DNA of 64,000 nucleotides from positions 1,311,001-1,375,000 of the forward strand of contig NZ_CP114871.1 of the NCBI RefSeq assembly GCF_027474405.1, read 5' to 3'. The first letter of the stretch is position 1; every line of letters starts with the position of its first letter. Both the position numbers and the translations under genes were made by a program. The DNA comes from Caulobacter sp. NIBR2454 (GTDB lineage Bacteria; Pseudomonadota; Alphaproteobacteria; Caulobacterales; Caulobacteraceae). This document shows, piece by piece, positions 1-8,510 of the stretch. A model generated the notes under the pieces. The model searched no databases and was not told the origin of the DNA. It worked only from the letters and a program-made list of their open reading frames with translations.

Positions 1-2
1 CG

Positions 3-566
3 GCCCAGACGGCCCGCAAGCTGGGCGTTCCGGTCAGCTTCGACGGCAACTATCGCGCCAAGATGTGGGCCGCCTGGAACGGTGACGGCCCGGCCGTGCT
101 GCGCCAGATCCTGGACTGTGCGGATCTCGCCTTCGTCAACGACCGCGACATCGCCCTGATCCTGGGCGAGAGCTTCCTGGACGAGTCCGCCCAGGTGCGC
201 CGCCGCAAGGCGGCCGAGCGGGCGTTCGAGGTGTTCCCGAACCTCAAGCGCATGACCTCGACCGTGCGGTTGACGCCGTCCGCCGACCATCACGAGCTGT
301 CGGCGGTGATCCTGTCGCGCGACGGGGGCGAGCACATCACCCGCGCCTTCCCGCTGGCCGGAGTGGTGGACCGCATCGGCGGGGGCGACGCGTTCGCCGC
401 CGGGGTGCTGCACGGCCTGCTGACCGGCATGGACGACGCCGACGCGGTGGAGTTCGGCCTGGCGGCCGGCGCCCTGAAGCACGCCGTGTTCGGCGACTTC
501 AACCTGGTCTCGGCGACCGACGTGCAGGCCCTGCTCGACGGCGAAGGGCTGGACGTCAAGCGCTAG
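3..566 (+). CDS. kdgK: 2-keto-3-deoxygluconate kinase (PfkB family), 3' part
   Basis: The reading frame is open from the window edge, so the N-terminal part of the gene lies outside; 187 codons are visible. The product is a ribokinase/PfkB-family sugar kinase. The segment 'SFDGNYRAKMW' near the visible start matches the 'fDlNyRpkLW' signature of KDG kinases, and 'GGGDAFAAG' near the C-terminus is the PfkB anion-hole/catalytic-base motif (normally GAGDxF; the aspartate is present). Known role of the family: ATP-dependent phosphorylation of 2-keto-3-deoxygluconate to KDPG, feeding the Entner-Doudoroff pathway. The call to KDG kinase rather than another PfkB sugar kinase is inferred from the DGNYR signature; the rest of the gene is needed to confirm it. 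Confidence 0.8.
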   Translation, partial: AQTARKLGVPVSFDGNYRAKMWAAWNGDGPAVLRQILDCADLAFVNDRDIALILGESFLDESAQVRRRKAAERAFEVFPNLKRMTSTVRLTPSADHHELSAVILSRDGGEHITRAFPLAGVVDRIGGGDAFAAGVLHGLLTGMDDADAVEFGLAAGALKHAVFGDFNLVSATDVQALLDGEGLDVKR

Positions 567-587
567 GCGCCCGCGACCGGCCGGCCT

Positions 588-1259
588 CTATCGAAACAGG
601 GCGCCGGCCACGATGAAGATGGCCAGCGCCGCGGCCGTGCCAAGGAGCGCGGTCGTCAGGCCGCGCAACGCCGTGATCTTCAGCTCGCGGGCGAACCACA
701 GGGCCTGGACCGCCACGTACCAGACGAGGGCGATGGCGAGCAGCGCCAGGCCGGCGAGCAGGATCCAGGTGCGATGCGTCTGCAGGAGCGACGCCGAAAG
801 ACTGACCGCCAGGGCGTAGGGCGCCGCCACATAGCACTGGGCGTAGAACGGCCCTTTCAGGGATTGCTGCATCAGCTTGATTCCGCGCCTGCGCAGCAGG
901 ATCACGGCCATGACCAGCGGGAACAGGCCAAAGAAGATCACCCGCAGCATCAGCAGGCTGGAATCGTCATCGACCACGGCTGACAGCCCGTGGCGGTTGG
1001 CGATCATCGGACTGTCGCCCACCAGGGCCAGCTCGATCGCATGCGAGACCAGCACCGACAGGAACAGGAACAGGGGCGGGCTGACCGCGTCGTCGTACCG
1101 CTTGTCTTCGGTGTAGGTCAGTTCGCGCTCGGCATAGGTCATCATCGCCGCCGGCGAGCGCAGGGTGCGCCACAGGGTCAGCGGATAGAACAGCAGCCAG
1201 CTCATCACCCGGAAGATCAGCTCGTCCAGCGAGTTGAGCAGTTGGATCATGAAGTGCAT
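588..1259 (-). CDS. Hypothetical multi-pass membrane protein
   Basis: 223 residues, convergent with the kinase gene and ending 22 bases from it. Hydrophobic stretches at roughly residues 65-85, 98-122, 140-160, 163-188 and 198-220 predict five or so membrane helices, with a short amphipathic start. No catalytic motif was recognised. There is an alternative ATG three codons in, and neither start has a strong ribosome-binding site. It looks like the permease-like hypothetical proteins common in Alphaproteobacteria; no function is assigned. Confidence 0.65.
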   Translation of the reverse strand: MHFMIQLLNSLDELIFRVMSWLLFYPLTLWRTLRSPAAMMTYAERELTYTEDKRYDDAVSPPLFLFLSVLVSHAIELALVGDSPMIANRHGLSAVVDDDSSLLMLRVIFFGLFPLVMAVILLRRRGIKLMQQSLKGPFYAQCYVAAPYALAVSLSASLLQTHRTWILLAGLALLAIALVWYVAVQALWFARELKITALRGLTTALLGTAAALAIFIVAGALFR

Positions 1260-1389
1260 GGCGGGTCCCGCGTGGCGTGCGGGGTCAGTATGGGGTGGAA
1301 GCCGGGGTGAGGGAAAGCCGGCGCTGGCGCTCCGCGTGCTGTTCGCGCACCTCGGCGGGTCAGGTCCTGGTTTGAGGGCGGTAGTGGAT

Positions 1390-1420
1390 TCTCCCTTCTC
1401 CCTCGATGGGAAAAGGAGGC
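1390..1420. repeat. Short intergenic repeat, 'ttctccctcgatggga' type, copy 1
   Basis: The core 'ccttctccctcgatggga' recurs at about 22309-22327. In both places it stands 40-60 bases before the longer 'gtcatcctcgccc' repeat, so the two modules travel together. Confidence 0.7.
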
Positions 1421-1434
1421 CTTTCAGCTAACCC

Positions 1435-1562
1435 GTCATCCTCGCCCTTGTGGCGAGGATCCAGACACGGCTGAGGTCCTGAGTTCGTTGTGGTGGAGGC
1501 CGCTTCGCCCACGCGGCCGATGCGGAGTCTCTGGGCCCTAGGCACAAGGCCTAGGGTGACGA
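1435..1562. repeat. Composite palindromic intergenic repeat, copy 1
   Basis: It starts with the hairpin 'cctcgcccttgtggcgagg', continues 'atccagacacggctgaggt', has a variable middle, and ends 'ctgggccctaggcacaagg' plus 'cctagggtgacg'. Copy 2 at 22367-22492 has the same start and end with a diverged middle. The right end alone recurs in decayed form near 3701-3735. It lies in the leader between divergent genes. Confidence 0.8.
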
Positions 1563-2197
1563 GGATTTTTGGGCACAGCTGAGCACCCCCACGGGCTTGA
1601 ACCCGAAAGGTTGGAAGGGCGGCGGAACGGCCTGGCCTGCGTCAGGCGAAAGAGGGTGGAGTTTGCCGGTTCGACGTAGGCCCGTCCGCTCCGCGCGATC
1701 GTTTTGCGAGAGCCGTCGGGGGGCTGCGCTCTTAACGCCTTTCCGACGATGCCCGCGACGGGCGGGCCCCCTCCAGCGAGGAGGTCCCGGACCGCATGAG
1801 TGTACGCTCCCACGCCTGTGGCGACATCCGAGGGCGTCCTGTCACCGTCCGAACTGGGCCTGGCGAACCAGGGGCGGACGTGCCGATTGAGACGGAGGCT
1901 GCAAATGCCGCGCCCTGACGGGCCGCACGATCAGCAACGCGCCCGGCGGAGCGCTACCCGCTCGACCGCATCCCCGCCACAGCTACGGCGCTGGCCGCGC
2001 GCCCTTCCGTGCAGCGGAGACGGGGCAAGAGTACGGGAGGTGAGGTGGGGGTGGATAAGTCGGGGCAAATCCCCGCCAGCTGAGCCGCAGCGACCAATGT
2101 CGCGGCCGGCGCGTCGAATGGGGCCGCGCGGCTTTTGTCCGGGCCGCCGTAAAGGCTTATCAGACGGATCGCGCCGCGTCGGCGCCGGGAGGGATCC

Positions 2198-2668
2198 ATG
2201 TCGCACGAGCACGAATTCACCAGCCGCGTCGTCTGGACCGGGGATCGCGGGGAGGGGACCAGGACCTATCGCGGCTATGACCGGACCTGGGACATCGCCA
2301 CGCCGGGCAAGCCGGTGACGCATTGCTCCAACGACCCCCGGCTGGGCGGCGACCCGAGCCTGCCCAACCCCGAGGACCTGCTGCTGTCCTCGCTCTCGGC
2401 CTGCCATATGCTCTGGTACCTGCACCTGGCCAGCGCGGCGGGGATCGTGGTCACGAGCTATGAGGACGAGCCGGTGGGGGTGGGCGAAAGCACCCCCGAC
2501 GGCGCCGGACGGTTCGTGCGCGCGGTCCTGCGCCCCGTCATCGCCGTGCAGGAAGGCGCCGATCTGGTCCGCGCCGAAGCGATCCACCACGAGATCAGCC
2601 GCGTCTGCTTCATCGCCCGCTCGGTGAACTTCCCGGTGACCTACGAGCCGAGGTTCGTGGTGGGGTGA
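2198..2668 (+). CDS. OsmC-family protein
   Basis: 156 residues, the usual size for an OsmC/Ohr-like single-domain protein. The conserved peroxidatic-type cysteines are visible in 'SACHMLWYL' (about residue 69) and 'RVCFIARSV' (about residue 138), in the positions typical of OsmC proteins that reduce organic hydroperoxides with a thiol cofactor. The ATG follows a GGGAGGGATCC ribosome-binding site. It is a single gene with a long upstream region. Within the OsmC superfamily it looks more like the OsmC-like subgroup with an extended N-terminus than Ohr; the physiological substrate cannot be read from the sequence. Confidence 0.85.
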   Translation: MSHEHEFTSRVVWTGDRGEGTRTYRGYDRTWDIATPGKPVTHCSNDPRLGGDPSLPNPEDLLLSSLSACHMLWYLHLASAAGIVVTSYEDEPVGVGESTPDGAGRFVRAVLRPVIAVQEGADLVRAEAIHHEISRVCFIARSVNFPVTYEPRFVVG

Positions 2669-2764
2669 GAGGGCATGCACCCCTTTAGCGCCCGTGGTCG
2701 GGTGTAGGTCACGTCGGGGAGCCGATCACGGCGTCTAGGACGCGACCTACAGCGCCAAAAACCA

Positions 2765-3319
2765 TTAGGGGCTTCGACAGCTGGAAACCGCCTCAGAGTA
2801 AAAAATTGGAAGTGTTGCCCCCGTTAGAAATGCGAAGGCCGATATAATGTATAGCGTTATAGGTATAAATATAAGATATCTCCGCTGAAGTTTTCTGGTA
2901 AATTCTTGAATCGAGTTATTTTCTGACTGAATCTTTTCGTTGAGTTCTTTTATATCTTCAAGATTCTCAGAATTTGGTTCAAGTTTATCCATTTCGTGGG
3001 CATATAAATGTAAAGCCGTGAGACTGGTTTGCTGCCCTGACAACAAATAGATAGTCCGTAAATCGACGCCATACGCACCGACCGCGCCGGCAAATGCGGC
3101 GATCAAGCCTACTGAGAAGGCCTTCGTGGCATTGGACATCAAAAGCGGATCGCAGCTGCTCCCCGCGATCACGGCGTTAAATACTATGACGATGGCACCG
3201 GCATTGCCGACGACAAGCCAGCTACAGATGCGAGTGCCATTCTCCGCCACGCGCTGTAACAGCTGAAGCAGCATTGAGCGGGAAAACTCAATGAAGCTAT
3301 GGGTCGGTTCGTTGCTCAT
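2765..3319 (-). CDS. AT-rich orphan membrane protein with coiled coil
   Basis: 184 residues. Hydrophobic helices are seen at about residues 35-53, 68-85 and 148-172; between them, at about 110-145, is a charged Glu/Lys/Asn-rich stretch likely to form a helix or coiled coil. Base use is strikingly different from all neighbours: codons such as ATA, AAA, TTT and AAT are common in a genome that avoids them. This points to recent acquisition. There are no adjacent transposase or integrase genes. The layout of membrane helices around a cytosolic helix is reminiscent of small effector-like membrane proteins, but no family was recognised and no function is assigned. Confidence 0.7.
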   Translation of the reverse strand: MSNEPTHSFIEFSRSMLLQLLQRVAENGTRICSWLVVGNAGAIVIVFNAVIAGSSCDPLLMSNATKAFSVGLIAAFAGAVGAYGVDLRTIYLLSGQQTSLTALHLYAHEMDKLEPNSENLEDIKELNEKIQSENNSIQEFTRKLQRRYLIFIPITLYIISAFAFLTGATLPIFYSEAVSSCRSP

Positions 3320-3334
3320 TCTCTACCTACCATC

Positions 3335-3622
3335 CTACTCCTCCCCCCGCTCGATCTGGATGGAGTTGATCCAGTCGTCGAGGACCAGGGAGGCGCGGTC
3401 TTTCAGGCGGGTGACGGCTTCCTCGTCGCCGCCGATGTCCATCTCGTAGAGCCGGCCCTGGGCGACCTCGTGCAGTTCGCGCAGGCGGCCTTCGGGGTCG
3501 TCGCTGAAGCCGCTGACGGCCACGCCGATCAGCCAGGGCAGCAGGGCGCGGGTGGCGAAGCTTTCGGCCTGCAGGTCGCGCACCGCCTGTCTCAGCAGCT
3601 CCAGGTCATCGTCTTCGGCCAT
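3335..3622 (-). CDS. Small acidic hypothetical protein
   Basis: 95 residues from the chosen start 'MAEDDDLELL', which has GGGAG seven bases upstream; an in-frame ATG ten codons earlier lacks a good site. The protein is soluble, helical-looking and acidic, without cysteine motifs or membrane segments. No family was recognised. It ends 16 bases before the start of the AT-rich membrane gene, on the same strand, so the two could be cotranscribed, although their base composition is entirely different. Confidence 0.6.
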   Translation of the reverse strand: MAEDDDLELLRQAVRDLQAESFATRALLPWLIGVAVSGFSDDPEGRLRELHEVAQGRLYEMDIGGDEEAVTRLKDRASLVLDDWINSIQIERGEE

Positions 3623-3700
3623 CGGCGTCTCCCGAGTCGTCCGCATGATCATGGACCGGGCGGCGGGCGGGAGGCAAAGGGGGGCGTGCGCGGCATCGGA

Positions 3701-3735
3701 TGCAGGGACCCTGGGCGCAAGGCCTAGGGAAGCGA
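3701..3735. repeat. Decayed right end of the composite intergenic repeat
   Basis: The stretch 'ccctgggcgcaaggcctagg' matches the right end of the repeats at 1435-1562 and 22367-22492 with a few changes. The left half is missing. Confidence 0.55.
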
Positions 3736-3782
3736 GCTTTGGATGAAACGCGTATGCCCGCCTCCCAAAGGGCGAAGGGGAG

Positions 3783-4337
3783 CTACCGCGGCAGCACGCC
3801 CACCTTGATCGACGGCGTGTCCACCACGGGACTGTCGATGTCGCTGAGGCCGGCGGCGGTCATGGCGGCCTTGAGGGTGCGGACGGGGTCTTCGCCGCGT
3901 GGCTTGGTCCCGAAGGCCAGGGTGGCGGGCAGGGCGCTGCGGCCGCCCAGATTGGCGAAGGCCGTCGTGTCGGGCGTCGGGGGAGCGGCGGCGGGGGCGT
4001 TCAGGGCCACGGCGTAGCGCTTGCCCGGCAAGGTGCGGCACAGGACCACGAAGCTTTTCTCGTCCCGCAGCAGGCGCGGCGCGCCCAGGCATTCCAGCGG
4101 GGCGTTGGCGTCAACATCTGCAAGGCGCCAGCCCTTGGGGTCCATGGGCTGGTCGAAGGTCAGCTTCAGGGCCAGCAGGCCGGCGGTGACCTCCGCCCCC
4201 TCGGCGGGGAAGCTGGCGGTCAGCTTGGGCGGATCGCCCGCCGGCATGACGGTGACGGGTGAGACGTCGGTCGGCTGATCCTGCGCGGCGGCCGGGGCGG
4301 CGAGGGCGAGGGCGATGAGGACGACGGTCATGCGCAT
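3783..4337 (-). CDS. Exported protein with bacterial Ig-like (SbsA-type) domain
   Basis: 184 residues from 'MRMTVVLIALALAAPAAAQ', a classic Sec signal peptide with AxA cleavage; this decides the start, since an upstream ATG would put twelve polar residues before it. After the signal peptide, 'FPAEGAEVTAGLLALKLTFDQPMDP' region residues (about 50-75) match the start of SbsA-like Ig domains, which read 'P.dGa.v......i.l.Fs.pm'. Two cysteines (about 94 and 111) may form a disulphide. Predicted to be periplasmic; the ligand is unknown. Confidence 0.7.
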   Translation of the reverse strand: MRMTVVLIALALAAPAAAQDQPTDVSPVTVMPAGDPPKLTASFPAEGAEVTAGLLALKLTFDQPMDPKGWRLADVDANAPLECLGAPRLLRDEKSFVVLCRTLPGKRYAVALNAPAAAPPTPDTTAFANLGGRSALPATLAFGTKPRGEDPVRTLKAAMTAAGLSDIDSPVVDTPSIKVGVLPR

Positions 4338-4377
4338 GGAGGGATGCTCGCACGCCGACGGTGTCGATCTCAAGGCG

Positions 4378-4481
4378 GTGCGTCCTTCGAGACGGCCTTC
4401 GGCCTCCTCAGGATGACGGACTCAGTAAAGCAACAAAGCTCGTCATGCTGAGGAGCGCGAAAGCGCGTCTCGAAGCACGCA
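4378..4481. repeat. Palindromic gene-end repeat (family A), copy 1
   Basis: The outer arms 'gcgtccttcgagacg' and 'cgtctcgaagcacgc' and the inner arms 'cctcaggatgacg' and 'cgtcatgctgagg' are inverted copies. Small side hairpins GCC-TTC-GGC and GCGC-GAAA-GCGC sit between them. It lies between two minus-strand genes. Other copies are at 8511, 48080, 58837 and 63045. Confidence 0.9.
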
Positions 4482-4484
4482 GGG

Positions 4485-4706
4485 CTATTCCGCCGCGTGG
4501 GGCTGCGAGCCTGGCAGGCGAGCCTTGGACCAATCGCCCGGCGCCACAACCTTCGAGGCGCCTATGATCTCGATCCCAAGGATGCGACCCTCGGCGTCGT
4601 AGTCGAGCACGACGCCCGGAGAGACCTCGGCGCTTTCGACGACATCGCCCTTCGCCAGCCTGAGATAGGCTGCGTCAGCTTGCGGATCATAGGTCTGATC
4701 GGTCAT
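4485..4706 (-). CDS. DUF2283 family protein
   Basis: 73 residues. 'DPQADAAYLRLAKGDVVES' followed by 'SPGVVLDYDAEGRILGIEI' and then 'IGASK' is the hallmark pattern of DUF2283, small proteins of unknown function often paired with DUF4258 genes in toxin-antitoxin-like loci. Its ATG overlaps (ATGA) the stop codon of the upstream frame-shifted DUF4258 gene, which indicates the two evolved as one translationally coupled unit. The role as an antitoxin is an inference from pairing, not shown here. Confidence 0.8.
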   Translation of the reverse strand: MTDQTYDPQADAAYLRLAKGDVVESAEVSPGVVLDYDAEGRILGIEIIGASKVVAPGDWSKARLPGSQPHAAE

Positions 4707-4955
4707 GGCCTGCGCCCGGCGTTGCGGTCGAACATCGCTGTTTTAACGCGGATGTGCTGGTCAGTCTCCACGCAGGCCACCCGCAACGCGCCCGCCGTTT
4801 TCGGGGATAGGCAGGAAGCGCCGCTCGATCACCGGGTCGATGGGATCAGGCTTCCGCCATGCAGGCGAGCGGACTGCAGCCTCGATCCAGGTGACATCAA
4901 GGTTTCGCCGCCGCAGCTGCTCTGCGGCGTGGAAGGTCAAAAGCAGCGCTTTCAC
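4703..4955 (-). pseudogene. DUF4258 gene disrupted by a frameshift
   Basis: A GTG start at 4955 gives 'KALLLTFHAAEQLRRRNLD', the typical DUF4258 beginning, through 'ERRFLPIPENGG', after which the frame runs into a stop at 4761. Shifting one base at about 4790-4797 restores the family's C-terminus: 'LRVACVETDQHIRVKTAMF' followed by 'DRNAGRRP' and a stop that overlaps the ATG of the DUF2283 gene. The net change is one extra base or two missing bases. It is either a recent inactivation or a sequencing error; the coupled downstream gene remains intact. Confidence 0.8.
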
Positions 4956-4963
4956 CCGTCATG

Positions 4964-5009
4964 TTGAAGCATTTACGCGTCTCGATGCCGAGACGCGTAA
5001 ATGCTTCAA
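4964..5009. other. Perfect 21-bp hairpin downstream of lepA
   Basis: The arms 4964-4984 and 4989-5009 are perfect inverted repeats (starting 'ttgaagcatttacgcgtctc') around a 4-base loop ATGC. It lies eight bases after the lepA stop codon and nine bases before the start of the DUF4258 remnant, all on the minus strand. There is no T tract, so it is not a canonical intrinsic terminator; it may protect the mRNA 3' end or be a small mobile or regulatory element. Confidence 0.75.
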
Positions 5010-5016
5010 ATGACGA

Positions 5017-6822
<1,806 letters not shown>

Positions 6823-6944
6823 GGGGGTGCCTCTAGCATATTCGCGGGCTCATGCATCATCCCCGCGCTCGCGGAGCCTGCGGCCGAAGGGATCATGGCG
6901 TCACAAGCGTCAGCGGGTCGTCAGCTTGACCATGGGATAGGGGC

Positions 6945-6959
6945 TTAACTTCCCATTAA
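6945..6959. promoter_or_regulatory. CtrA binding site (TTAA-N7-TTAA)
   Basis: TTAA at 6945-6948, seven bases, then TTAA at 6956-6959 is a perfect match to the full CtrA box of Caulobacter relatives. It lies about 70 bases before the eipA start codon, a suitable place for activation. The Brucella eipA orthologue has been reported as directly activated by CtrA, which supports this reading. Confidence 0.75.
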
Positions 6960-7028
6960 GCTTGCCGCCGCAAACCCGACGAAATGGTCAGTCACTTTCG
7001 GCCAAGCTCCTGATTCGAAAGGCCCGCC

Positions 7029-7628
7029 ATGGATCGCCGACTTCTTCTCGCCTCCGGCATCGCGACCCTCGCCACGGGCGGCTGCGCCACGGCCCAGCCG
7101 CGCGAGGCGCAAAGCAGCTTCAACGAAGATGGGACCCAGCAGGCCGATCCCTACACCATGGACGAGATCGTCCAGAAGGGTTCGGATTTCCTGGGCGTGA
7201 CCGCCGAGGCCCTGGGCGGGGCGGTGGAGAAGATCTTCGCCGATAATGGCCGTCCGACGGCCTATATCGCGGGGGAGGAGGCCTCGGCCGCCTTCACCAT
7301 CGGGGCGCGCTACGGCCGCGGTCTGCTTTACATGAAGGGGCGTCCGACCCAGGAAACCTTCTGGCAGGGTCCGTCCATCGGCTGGGACATCGGCGGCAAC
7401 GGCAGCCGGGTCTTCACCCTGTGCTATAATCTGCAGTACCCGGACGCGATCTTCCGCCGGTTCCCCGGCGTCGAGGGCTCGGCCTATCTGATCGGCGGCC
7501 TGGGCGTGAACTATCAGCGGGCGGACACCATCACCCTGGCGCCGATCCGCGCGGGCGTAGGCCTGCGCCTGGGCGCCAATATCGGCTATCTGGCCTATAG
7601 CCGGCAGCGGAACATCATCCCGTTCTAA
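7029..7628 (+). CDS. eipA: EipA-like envelope protein (DUF1134)
   Basis: 199 residues. The N-terminus 'MDRRLLLASGIATLATGG' followed by CATAQ is an export signal with a twin-arginine flavour; the Cys at 19 could be a lipidation site but the preceding residues are not a good lipobox. The DUF1134 core 'GARYGRGLLYMKG' and 'WQGPSIGWDIGGNGSRVF' (about residues 93-135) is clear. In Brucella the family protein EipA is a small periplasmic beta-barrel needed for envelope stress resistance. The gene stands alone, with a CtrA box upstream, which suggests cell-cycle-linked expression. Confidence 0.9.
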   Translation: MDRRLLLASGIATLATGGCATAQPREAQSSFNEDGTQQADPYTMDEIVQKGSDFLGVTAEALGGAVEKIFADNGRPTAYIAGEEASAAFTIGARYGRGLLYMKGRPTQETFWQGPSIGWDIGGNGSRVFTLCYNLQYPDAIFRRFPGVEGSAYLIGGLGVNYQRADTITLAPIRAGVGLRLGANIGYLAYSRQRNIIPF

Positions 7629-7645
7629 AAGAGGGCTGGCGAGCG

Positions 7646-7900
7646 TCACATTCGCCAGCCGAAACCGACGCCGCGCACCGCCAGACAGGCGCCGAGGCGG
7701 CTGGCCAGCAGGTCGGCGCGCTCATCGCCCTCGTCATCGGTCTCAAGGGCGATGGTCAGGCCCTCGCCGGTGGTTGAGGCCTCGACCCGGCGCAGACGCG
7801 CCTGCTGCACGGACACGACGTTGAGCACGCGCAGCAGGGCGTCATTGGTGTCGGCCGCGCTGATCATGAACAGGCGGCGTTTGTCGCTCTCCGGTTTCAC
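7646..7900 (-). CDS. Small ACT-domain-like protein (AHAS small-subunit/IlvM-like)
   Basis: 84 residues from the GTG at 7900, which overlaps the upstream stop codon as GTGA; this coupling decides the start. The pattern 'LFMISAADTNDALLRVLNVV' then 'ARLRRVEAS' and 'LTIALETDDEGDERADLLAS' resembles the single ACT-type regulatory domain of acetohydroxy acid synthase small subunits of the IlvM sort: a beta strand, 'LxRVLxVV' helix, then strands and a second helix. No AHAS large subunit is encoded nearby. Together with the paralogue-like gene before it and the attenuator, it suggests an amino-acid-sensing role, which is inference. Confidence 0.6.
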   Translation of the reverse strand: MKPESDKRRLFMISAADTNDALLRVLNVVSVQQARLRRVEASTTGEGLTIALETDDEGDERADLLASRLGACLAVRGVGFGWRM

Positions 7901-8199
7901 GAGGCCTTGCCCCACAGGTGCTCGACGCGGGCCGAGCTGACGCCGGGGCGCGTGGCCAGGTTGGCGGTCAGGCGTACGGCGGCGTCATCGCTGAGTTCAC
8001 GCACGCGCAGGGAGGCCTCGACGATCTCGCCCACGGGCTTGAGGGTCAGGCCGGCCAGCTCGCCGCCGGATAGGTCGAGGCCGGCGCGCACGGCCTCAAG
8101 CGCCGCCTGGGCGTTGGCCGCGGCGACGAGCAGCAGGTGAACGACGGATCGCTGGGGCGACGCGTCGGGAAGGGGGAAGGCGTAGGGCAGAGAAGACAT
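7897..8199 (-). CDS. Small ACT-domain-like protein, first gene of attenuated operon
   Basis: 100 residues; ATG at 8199 with AAGGA upstream. After a short polar leader it reads 'VVHLLLVAAANAQAALEAVR', a middle 'LTLKPVGEIVEASLRV', and ends 'AVRLTANLATRPGVSSARVE' plus 'HLWG'. The last part matches the second helix and strand of ACT-like domains ('vRLa..La.l.GV.svrveH'). It overlaps the next ACT-like gene by four bases. The pair is preceded by a leader peptide and terminator/antiterminator, as branched-chain amino acid operons are. The exact partner enzyme is unknown; the ACT assignment is by pattern and is tentative. Confidence 0.6.
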   Translation of the reverse strand: MSSLPYAFPLPDASPQRSVVHLLLVAAANAQAALEAVRAGLDLSGGELAGLTLKPVGEIVEASLRVRELSDDAAVRLTANLATRPGVSSARVEHLWGKAS

Positions 8200-8243
8200 T
8201 TCGTTCGGGTCCTTTGAGGTTGGACCGACGAAGACCGCACGAC

Positions 8244-8336
8244 AAAAACCCCGCGTCCGTTTCCGGAGCGGGGCTTTGGAAGATCCTGCGATCTTTTGTC
8301 GGCTATTTTAAGTGGTCGCGCGCCGACGCCCCGTCC
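8244..8336 (-). promoter_or_regulatory. Transcription attenuator (antiterminator and intrinsic terminator)
   Basis: On the minus strand a terminator hairpin, GCCCCGCTCCGG loop CGGACGCGGGG followed by TTTTT, occupies 8276-8244. Its 5' arm (8274-8265) can instead pair with GGACGGGGC at 8336-8328, inside the leader peptide coding sequence, with only one bulged base. The two structures are mutually exclusive, the usual arrangement of ribosome-mediated attenuation. It lies 45 bases before the first ACT-like gene. Confidence 0.7.
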
Positions 8337-8373
8337 GATTGGAGACGGTCATAATTTTAATGGTGGCGGTCAT
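8308..8373 (-). CDS. Leader peptide of attenuated operon (21 aa)
   Basis: An ATG at 8373 opens a 21-codon frame reading MTATIKIMTVSNRTGRRRAT plus a final T. Six of 21 codons are threonine, with two isoleucines and one valine. Its 3' half holds the sequence that forms the antiterminator with the terminator arm. The amino acid content fits control by threonine or isoleucine supply. It is too short to be scored by length-based gene finders; evidence is its position and the alternative RNA structures. Confidence 0.6.
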   Translation of the reverse strand: MTATIKIMTVSNRTGRRRATT

Positions 8374-8510
8374 GAGCGCGGCGCACGGCGAAACGCACGA
8401 GGCCATGCGGCTCGCGGCGTTCATTGCGGCGATGTCAAAACGCGGATGCATTCCGACGAGGTTCTCCGTGTGCGGGTCGAGGTTTAACCTGACGCGCCGT
8501 TAGCAGCAAG

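Larger units (their letters stand above)
1260..2197. other. Long intergenic region (938 bases) with repeats and possible structured RNA
   Basis: No convincing gene was found between the divergent membrane-protein gene and the osmC-like gene. Open frames here are rich in Arg, Pro and Ser, lack ribosome-binding sites and resemble no family. The first part holds a two-module intergenic repeat (1390-1562). The rest is very GC-rich; a hairpin at 1847-1879 has an outer stem GTCCG/CGGAC and an inner stem CCTGG/CCAGG closed by CGAA. No RNase P, tmRNA, SRP or tRNA signature was found. Confidence 0.5.

Noticed and set aside
1360..1380. SRP RNA-like 'gggtcaggtcctggt'
   Set aside because: Only the first few bases agree with the SRP RNA loop; the rest of the conserved domain is absent.
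2140..2170. 'aggcttatcag' resembling the RNase P RNA 3' motif
   Set aside because: The partner motif (gaggaaagtccggg type) is missing upstream.
1800..2318. 172-residue frame crossing from the intergenic region into the osmC-like gene
   Set aside because: Arg/Pro/Ser-rich, no ribosome-binding site, overlaps a clear gene in another frame.
8312..8503. 63-residue plus-strand frame across the attenuator region
   Set aside because: No ribosome-binding site or family; it is antisense to the leader peptide and explained by it.
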